Made by a program: the position numbers and the translations under genes. Of a stretch of 8,895 nt of DNA, positions 5,832 through 8,895 are shown in pieces (position 1 is the stretch's first letter; each line of letters opens with the position of its first letter). The stretch is from Gammaproteobacteria bacterium (GTDB lineage Bacteria; Pseudomonadota; Gammaproteobacteria; Acidiferrobacterales; Acidiferrobacteraceae). Location: the NCBI GenBank assembly GCA_028064935.1, contig JAPTWT010000183.1, positions 1 through 8,895 on the forward strand, given 5' to 3'. The notes below the pieces were generated by a model that was not told the DNA's origin, did not search any database, and saw only the letters and a program-made list of their open reading frames with translations.

Positions 5832-6386
5832 ATGGATCCAATGATGCTATTCACCGTGCTTCTGCTATCCGTGGCCGCCATTCTGGTGGGTGGCATCCGA
5901 TTCTCCCATTGGTGGTACGAACGGGAGAATAAAACCCAATTCGACGGGCACGCCGTCCGCCTCTGGCTGGGCGAGGACGGTGACTGGATGGTGGCCATCG
6001 AGGATATGCCCATGGTGTCCGCCTTTGGGAAGACCCCAGCCGACGCGCTGCGTGAACTGGCCACCGCATGGGCAGGAGTCAGGGAGAGCTTCCGGCAACG
6101 GGGGGAACCCGCGCCAGCCCCTTCCCATGCGGATACGTCCCCCACGGGGGACGCCATCCGGGCGCAAAACACAGAGATTATTGGCTCTCAGACGCAAATG
6201 AACGAACCTTTGAGCGATCACGCGGCGCGCATCCTCGATCTGTCCCGCCGTCTCGAAGCGGATAGGCAAGCGACGGCGGAGGCTGTGGCGAGAATGGAAT
6301 CCAGGATGGACCACCTGGAAAGCAAACTGGATCGGCGGAACGGCGAGGCCGCCGATGCTGGATCGGCGGCAAAAGCCCATCAGTGA
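5832..6386 (+). CDS. Membrane-anchored HicB-like protein with coiled-coil tail
   Basis: This 184-residue protein has an unusual layout. Residues 5-24 (MLFTVLLLSVAAILVGGIRF) form one transmembrane segment. Residues about 41-98 match the HicB antitoxin fold: VRLWLGEDGDWMVAIEDMP, GKTPADALRELATAW, and the closing GEPAPAPS typical of HicB. Residues about 126-170 are heptad-rich and charged (ILDLSRRLEADRQ, MESRMDHLESKLDRR), predicting a coiled coil. No hicA toxin and no DNA-binding domain are present, so a classical antitoxin role is doubtful. A cytoplasmic HicB-like domain tethered to the inner membrane and multimerised by the coiled coil is the likely form. GGAGTGA precedes the start. The gene follows higA by 67 bp and ends tail-to-tail, overlapping the next gene by 7 bp. 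Confidence 0.8.
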   Translation: MDPMMLFTVLLLSVAAILVGGIRFSHWWYERENKTQFDGHAVRLWLGEDGDWMVAIEDMPMVSAFGKTPADALRELATAWAGVRESFRQRGEPAPAPSHADTSPTGDAIRAQNTEIIGSQTQMNEPLSDHAARILDLSRRLEADRQATAEAVARMESRMDHLESKLDRRNGEAADAGSAAKAHQ

Positions 6387-6817
6387 GTTTCGACTGGGCC
6401 GTTCTCATTTTTGGATTCATCGTCGCGTCCACCGGCCTGCTCCTGACAGCCAGGAAGTGATCGCGGCGAGCCCTGCGCCAGACGCAGCTCGTGCCAGAAT
6501 GTTTCGGCCTGGAGCACGGCGTCGAGCTGGTGGCCCTGATAGGCCTTGCGGGCCGGATCCTGCGACTGCGGTCTGGGCCGGAAGGGATCGTCCTCGATGA
6601 TCCGCAGGTACTTGCCGAGGACTTCGTTCAGGCAGTGCTGGCAAAAATCTCCCTCCACCAGATTGCCGTCCCCAAAGATGCTGCCGTAGCCGGCACGGAA
6701 ACGGATGGCGATCCTTTCTGAATGTTCGCAGCCGGAATCCTCGGGCAGCATCTCCCGCCCGCAGCGGTCGCAGCTGACACCTTCTTCCTGGATGATCTTC
6801 TCTCGATGAAAACGCAT
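6380..6817 (-). CDS. Cysteine-rich, probably zinc-binding protein
   Basis: This 145-residue protein has no family I can name. The N-terminal 80 residues are well ordered: MRFHREKIIQEEGVSCDRCG, then REMLPEDSGCEHSER, IAIRFRAGYGSIFGDGNLVE and GDFCQHCLNEVLGKYLRI. Cysteines C16/C19 and C59/C62 form two CxxC knuckles around a beta-rich core, which fits a zinc-ribbon-like site; C30 is extra. The last 60 residues are polar and probably disordered. AAAAAGGAG lies about 8 nt before the start, and a GC hairpin (6853-6869) stands before that, the same leader type as the operon at 3292-4235. The protein could act as a small regulator or a nucleic-acid-binding factor; nothing in the sequence decides. Confidence 0.8.
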   Translation of the reverse strand: MRFHREKIIQEEGVSCDRCGREMLPEDSGCEHSERIAIRFRAGYGSIFGDGNLVEGDFCQHCLNEVLGKYLRIIEDDPFRPRPQSQDPARKAYQGHQLDAVLQAETFWHELRLAQGSPRSLPGCQEQAGGRDDESKNENGPVETH

Positions 6818-6852
6818 GGATGGGCTCCTTTTTCAAACAACAGGCCGTCTCC

Positions 6853-6869
6853 CCGCCCGGAAAGGGCGG
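6853..6869 (-). promoter_or_regulatory. GC hairpin in the leader of the cysteine-rich gene
   Basis: CCGCCC-GGAAA-GGGCGG is a perfect 6-bp stem, 35 nt upstream of the start codon at 6817 and followed by an A-rich tract and AGGAG on the minus strand. It resembles the leaders at 3468-3487 and 3756-3776. Confidence 0.45.
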
Positions 6870-6909
6870 TGCAGCCAGGGAAGGAGCCTCATGAAGAGGT
6901 GGAATCACC

Positions 6910-7002
6910 TTAGCGCGGCGGACCGCCGATGACAAGCGTGGCGAGCCGCGAAAACGCGAAACCCCGCGAAGCCGGACAAGCCCAACCAAACCAGTTAGCC
7001 AT
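6910..7002 (-). CDS. Possible 30-aa peptide overlapping the upstream small gene
   Basis: This reading frame gives MANWFGWACPASRGFAFSRL followed by ATLVIGGPPR, mildly hydrophobic. Its ATG lies within the last codons of the 29-aa gene at 6995-7084, so it might be translated by coupling. The only ribosome-binding candidate (AGG) is very close to the ATG. Weak. Confidence 0.2.
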   Translation of the reverse strand: MANWFGWACPASRGFAFSRLATLVIGGPPR

Positions 7003-7084
7003 GCCTGAGTTTCCAGATGAGATAGATCGCAACGGTAAGCCCACCAAAGACCAGGACGGGTTCACCACAACATCTGTCAGACAT
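6995..7084 (-). CDS. 29-aa single-span membrane peptide
   Basis: The peptide begins MSDRCCGEP, then VLVFGGLTVAIYLIW as a membrane span of about 15-17 residues, then a basic end KLRHG and TAA. AGGAGA stands 7 nt before the ATG, better than most sites in the window. Its length and layout (short polar start, one span, basic tail) match the 29-aa peptide at 7219-7308, and both resemble small membrane toxins of type I systems in size. No antisense RNA could be identified. The frame continues upstream to 7170 in another register, but that version lacks a ribosome binding site. Confidence 0.5.
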   Translation of the reverse strand: MSDRCCGEPVLVFGGLTVAIYLIWKLRHG

Positions 7085-7172
7085 GGCACTTCTCCTATGT
7101 TGACGGCGATCTTGCCGTGGTTCGTGCCAAAAAGAAGTGCCGGCCACTTTGTATGTAGTGGTCGGACCATCC

Positions 7173-7203
7173 AAAGAAAAACCCCAGGCCGTAGCGTGGG
7201 GTT
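7173..7203 (-). terminator. Rho-independent terminator after the 29-aa gene at 7219-7308
   Basis: On the minus strand AACCCCA (7203-7197), a 10-nt loop and TGGGGTT (7186-7180) are followed by TTTCTTT. It ends the transcript of the small gene 16 nt after its stop codon. A run of ten C residues on the minus strand (7204-7213) lies between gene and stem. Confidence 0.75.
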
Positions 7204-7218
7204 GGGGGGGGGGTAGAT

Positions 7219-7308
7219 TCAGTGTTTGTGTCTGGTCAGCAGATATAACAGGCCGCCCCCAATGACGAACCCAATAACAGTCATCGTTATCTCGTATGTC
7301 AAAGACAT
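7219..7308 (-). CDS. 29-aa single-span membrane peptide with its own promoter and terminator
   Basis: The peptide starts MSLTYEIT, followed by MTVIGFVIGGGLLYLL as one membrane helix with a GGG kink, and ends in the basic TRHKH. AAGGGGGGA lies about 8 nt before this ATG. The frame is open to 7494, but the upstream extension has no ribosome binding site and would put the promoter inside the gene, so I chose 7308. The unit has a promoter (7422-7449), a leader of about 105 nt and a terminator (7173-7203), so it is a compact single-gene transcript of about 240 nt. This is the layout of type I toxins and of small membrane regulators (TisB is also 29 aa). Which of these applies is not known. Confidence 0.6.
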   Translation of the reverse strand: MSLTYEITMTVIGFVIGGGLLYLLTRHKH

Positions 7309-7607
7309 ATCAGCATCCCCCCTTTTTAAGGATCTGGTAGCCAACTCTCTCGAAGAGAAGCCACACACGGATACCAAGAAGCACAAACAAGGCAGCCGAA
7401 GCCCCCGCCGAACGCTCTGAAAGTATAGTACGGGCAGGTGGACCGGCAATAGAAGCGGAAAGCGAGATCCCGATGATACGGGAGCTACCAGCAACGTATT
7501 TCGCCTGCTCGCAGCTCGGATGTCAGTTTTCTAGATCGAATTTCATCGCACATTCGCATACACAAGCCATTACGATTTTTAGATATAAACGCGCTGCACG
7601 TCATACA
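7309..7607. other. Leader, promoter and gene-free sequence up to the transposon end
   Basis: Positions 7309-7421 are the untranslated leader of the 29-aa gene, with a small CTCT-TCG-AGAG stem near 7345-7360. From 7450 to 7607 the sequence is less GC-rich than the rest and contains no supported gene. It ends with ATACA (7603-7607), the candidate left copy of a 5-bp target duplication next to the transposon. Confidence 0.5.
7422..7449 (-). promoter_or_regulatory. Promoter of the 29-aa membrane peptide gene
   Basis: On the minus strand TTGCCG (7449-7444), 16 bp, TATACT (7427-7422). Transcription would begin near 7415 and give a leader of about 105 nt. Confidence 0.55.
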
Positions 7608-7645
7608 GGGGTCGTCTCAGAGAACGGAAAAAATCGTACGCTAAG
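7608..7645 (+). mobile_element. 38-bp terminal inverted repeat of a Tn3-family transposon
   Basis: The sequence begins GGGGTCGTCTCAG and ends CGGAAAAAATCGTACGCTAAG minus its first base; both parts follow the 38-bp Tn3-family terminal repeat. As I recall it, the inner half matches the Tn501/Tn1721 type exactly and the outer half the GGGGTCGTCTCAG variant. Because GGGG points left, the transposon extends to the right, beyond the window. No second terminal repeat, transposase or resolvase is seen here, so the TA genes at 7787-8895 are passenger or module genes near this end. Confidence 0.88.
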
Positions 7646-7658
7646 GGCTGGCGTGCAT

Positions 7659-7684
7659 TTCTCGCAAACGATGGTCTGCGAGAA
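7659..7684. repeat. Inverted repeat just inside the transposon end
   Basis: TTCTCGCA (7659-7666) and TGCGAGAA (7677-7684) are perfect inverted arms around a 10-nt spacer, 14 bp inside the terminal repeat. TTCTCG recurs nearby at about 7732-7737 and 7746-7751. It may be a protein-binding site near the end. Confidence 0.5.
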
Positions 7685-7786
7685 GGCTTGCTGAGAAGAT
7701 AGCCCCAGCGCAGTGCCGACGTGGTCTGGGTGTTCTCGAAAACCGTTCTCGCTTGGCAAAGCGCGGAACGGCGGGTTTCGAAAAGG

Positions 7787-8068
7787 TCAGGCCGCCTCAA
7801 GCACCCGCATTTCGATGTGAAGACCGGCGGCCGTCGCCATGTTCACCAGCGCATCTAGGCCGAACAAGTTGATCTTGCCGCGCATCAGGTCAGAGACACG
7901 CGGCTGAGTCACGCCGAAGAGCTTGGCGGCTTGCGCCTGGCTCATTTCCGTGCGGGTCAAGTGGTTCTTCAGCGCCGTCATCAGGACGGAACGCAGCTTC
8001 ATGTTTTCCGCCTCTTCCAGGGTGTCCTCGATGGCATCCCAGACGTTGGCAAATCGTTGGTTGCTCAT
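7787..8068 (-). CDS. XRE-family antitoxin (HigA-like, HTH_37 type), partner of a broken toxin
   Basis: This 93-residue antitoxin appears intact. It begins MSNQRFANVWDAIEDTLEEA, has a helix MKLRSVLMTALKNHL, then the helix-turn-helix MSQAQAAKLFGVTQPRVSDL (about residues 42-61), and ends INLFGLDALVNMATAAGLHI then EMRVLEAA. This is the pattern of antitoxins paired with Gp49-like (DUF891, RelE superfamily) toxins, often found on Tn3-family transposons. Its ATG overlaps the stop of the original toxin frame as ATGA. Because the toxin upstream has lost its middle and changed frame, translation started at 8251 would now read straight into this gene and give a 154-residue fusion. The antitoxin probably still represses its own promoter. 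Confidence 0.9.
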   Translation of the reverse strand: MSNQRFANVWDAIEDTLEEAENMKLRSVLMTALKNHLTRTEMSQAQAAKLFGVTQPRVSDLMRGKINLFGLDALVNMATAAGLHIEMRVLEAA

Positions 8069-8251
8069 TGGCCTAGCTCCTTCAATAAGTCGCGGTAACG
8101 CTTTGCGGCCAAGTCCAGATCGGTTTTGTTGGTCTTGGCCGTTCTGCACCTGGTCAAGCTGATGACCTACCTCGCGCCTTGCCGGAAGGGGGAAGGCGCG
8201 AAGGTCATCAAGGGCGCCGCCCCGAAACTCGACGGGTTTGGGATCGGACAT
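8065..8251 (-). pseudogene. Gp49-like (RelE-superfamily) toxin with internal deletion
   Basis: The first 38 codons encode MSDPKPVEFRGGALDDLRAF then PLPARREVGHQLDQVQNG, a typical toxin N-terminus. Near 8137-8142 the reading jumps: one frame over, KTNKTDLDLAAKRYRDLL then KELGQ and TGA gives the normal C-terminus. The remaining 187 nt are not a multiple of three. Family members I know are about 110 residues, so roughly 45-50 codons are missing. These include the central beta sheet (the VREIRIRD...FRVIY segment) that carries the active site. The toxin must be inactive. The start and promoter remain, and the shifted frame is open through the antitoxin gene. Confidence 0.85.
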
Positions 8252-8257
8252 GCATTA

Positions 8258-8286
8258 ACCATACAAAAACTTGTATATCTTGACAA
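8258..8286 (-). promoter_or_regulatory. Promoter and operator of the broken TA operon
   Basis: On the minus strand TTGTCA (8286-8281), 17 bp, TATGGT (8263-8258). Six bases later comes the ATG at 8251, so the transcript should be leaderless. The palindrome ATACAA-AAAC-TTGTAT (8261-8276) overlaps the spacer and the -10 element and is a good candidate for the antitoxin operator. Confidence 0.6.
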
Positions 8287-8420
8287 GTGGGCACAGGGCT
8301 CAGTGGTGGGCTATCGCGGTAGAAATACCCATTACTGAGCACCCCCCGCACAGATCCCAGCGGGCGCGATTCGCGCACCGGGCTCCCACCTTGGGTGTTT
8401 GGCGGCAAAGCGTTCGCCTG

Positions 8421-8491
8421 GCCACGGTTGAAGAATGCGCGGCTCTGGTAGCCACGGTTGAAGAATGCGCGGCTCTGGTAGCCACGGTTGA
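8421..8491 (+). repeat. 30-bp tandem repeat, 2.4 copies
   Basis: The unit gccacggttgaagaatgcgc followed by ggctctggta occurs at 8421-8450 and 8451-8480 with no differences, then a partial copy at 8481-8491. The copies touch each other with no spacer, so this is not a CRISPR array. The identity suggests a recent duplication. Confidence 0.95.
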
Positions 8492-8633
8492 TCTCGGATG
8501 GACATCGGCGCGTTTCGTTTGGTCACGGCCTCAGCCGGGGCCAGCCTGATCCTGCACCACCGCATCGAGGCCGCGACCGGGCCAGGGGTACAACCACCAT
8601 ATCGCCGGCAGGCCACCGTAACCGCCATGTGGC

Positions 8634-8684
8634 GCACGTAAACGGCGCGGGTGAGGGTTGGGGGCACCCGCGCCGTTTACGTGC
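8634..8684. repeat. Large hairpin: 20-bp perfect stem with 11-nt G-rich loop
   Basis: Positions 8634-8653 are the exact reverse complement of 8665-8684. The loop is AGGGTTGGGGG. No T-tract follows, so it is not a standard terminator. It has the same loop length as the giant hairpin at 4373-4431, but the stems are unrelated in sequence. Confidence 0.85.
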
Positions 8685-8806
8685 GGCAGAGAGCGAATAT
8701 GGAGGCTTTTGGGGCGATCAACCACAAAAGACCAGGCAACTGGCGCGGAAGCGCCCCGCTCCTTGCGAGAGGGGTTGCAACCCGGAACCACCGAAAAGCC
8801 CGCGCT

Positions 8807-8842
8807 AACCAACTTGCCAAAATAAACCAACTTGGTTTGAAT
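8807..8842 (+). promoter_or_regulatory. mqsR promoter with palindromic operator
   Basis: The perfect palindrome AAACCAA-C-TTGGTTT (8824-8838) lies in the promoter. Its core AACCAACTTG also occurs 18 bp upstream (8807-8816), where the right half decays. TTGCCA (8814-8819), 17 bp, TTGAAT (8837-8842) is a plausible promoter, ending 5 bp before the ATG. MqsA of E. coli binds AACCT/AGGTT palindromes; the AACC/GGTT ends here are similar. Confidence 0.6.
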
Positions 8843-8847
8843 AGTCT

Positions 8848-8895
8848 ATGGAGAAACGAACCCCGCATTGCAAGCTGGCGGTCGTCAAAGCCTTG
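8848..8895 (+). CDS. mqsR: MqsR toxin (mRNA interferase), N-terminal 16 codons
   Basis: Translation gives MEKRTPHCKLAVVKAL, running off the right edge. MEKRTPH followed by a helix ending VKAL or VKKL is the characteristic N-terminus of MqsR, a RelE-like RNase that cleaves mRNA at GCU sites. Its antitoxin MqsA would follow outside the window, since mqsR precedes mqsA. No Shine-Dalgarno sequence precedes the ATG, as for the other two toxin genes here. Only 16 residues are visible, so completeness cannot be judged. Confidence 0.82.
   Translation, partial: MEKRTPHCKLAVVKAL

Larger units (their letters stand above)
8287..8806. other. 520-bp stretch without a supported gene inside the transposon
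   Basis: It contains the 30-bp tandem repeat (8421-8491), the long hairpin (8634-8684), a small stem GGCGC-GGAA-GCGCC (8742-8755) and a 12-bp perfect palindrome GGGTTGCAACCC (8772-8783). A 47-codon frame from ATG 8498 to TAA 8641 (MDIGAFRLVTASAG...) has no ribosome binding site and no recognised family. This may be non-coding sequence or remains of older passenger genes. Confidence 0.5.

Noticed and set aside
5832..6386. Half of an intact HicAB module.
   Set aside because: No HicA-like frame (small protein with a GSH-type motif) lies on either side on either strand, and the membrane anchor is atypical.
6417..6989. A 190-codon minus-strand frame overlapping the cysteine-rich gene.
   Set aside because: It is a different frame of the same DNA with arginine/proline-rich content and no ribosome binding site; the CxxC protein frame with AGGAG is better supported.
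7473..7694. A plus-strand frame of 73 codons crossing the Tn3-family terminal repeat.
   Set aside because: It spans the transposon boundary, has no ribosome binding site and its sequence looks random.
8421..8491. CRISPR array.
   Set aside because: The 30-bp copies are directly adjacent with no spacers, and no cas genes are present.

Overview
The window looks like part of a conjugative plasmid, or an integrated conjugative element, from a GC-rich proteobacterium. The main reasons are an R388-like transfer cassette (ribbon-helix-helix accessory protein, coupling protein, MOBF relaxase), a matching origin of transfer beside it, several type II toxin-antitoxin (TA) modules, and a Tn3-family transposon end. 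The species cannot be named from this sequence. No replication gene, partition gene, rRNA or tRNA is visible.

Left part (1-2663, minus strand): three genes in the trwA-trwB-trwC order of plasmid R388. They are joined by two ATGA stop/start overlaps, and the relaxase runs off the left edge. Directly upstream (about 2664-3018) is a gene-free segment with the hallmarks of oriT. A small hairpin is followed at the R388 spacing by a nic-like sequence, with the predicted cut between 2945 and 2946 on the plus strand. Transfer in that polarity would send the rightward sequence into the recipient first and the tra genes last.

Predicted leading region (3019-7607): two 166-bp copies of a structured repeat, 90% identical and inverted, face each other at 3019-3184 and 4916-5081. 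They enclose a minus-strand operon of three small genes (a DUF2958-like protein, a 78-aa protein and a 48-aa protein) and a very large perfect hairpin. Then come a higB-higA module, a membrane-anchored HicB-like protein with a coiled-coil tail, a small cysteine-rich (probably zinc-binding) protein, and two unannotated 29-aa single-membrane-span peptides with good ribosome binding sites. One of these peptides has its own promoter and terminator.

Right part (7608-8895): a 38-bp Tn3-family terminal inverted repeat opens a transposon that continues past the right edge. Inside it lie an antitoxin whose partner toxin has been broken by an internal deletion, a gene-poor stretch with a 30-bp tandem repeat and a large hairpin, and the first 16 codons of mqsR behind a palindromic operator. 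All three TA operons have promoters placed so that transcription should begin at or within a base or two of the start codon.
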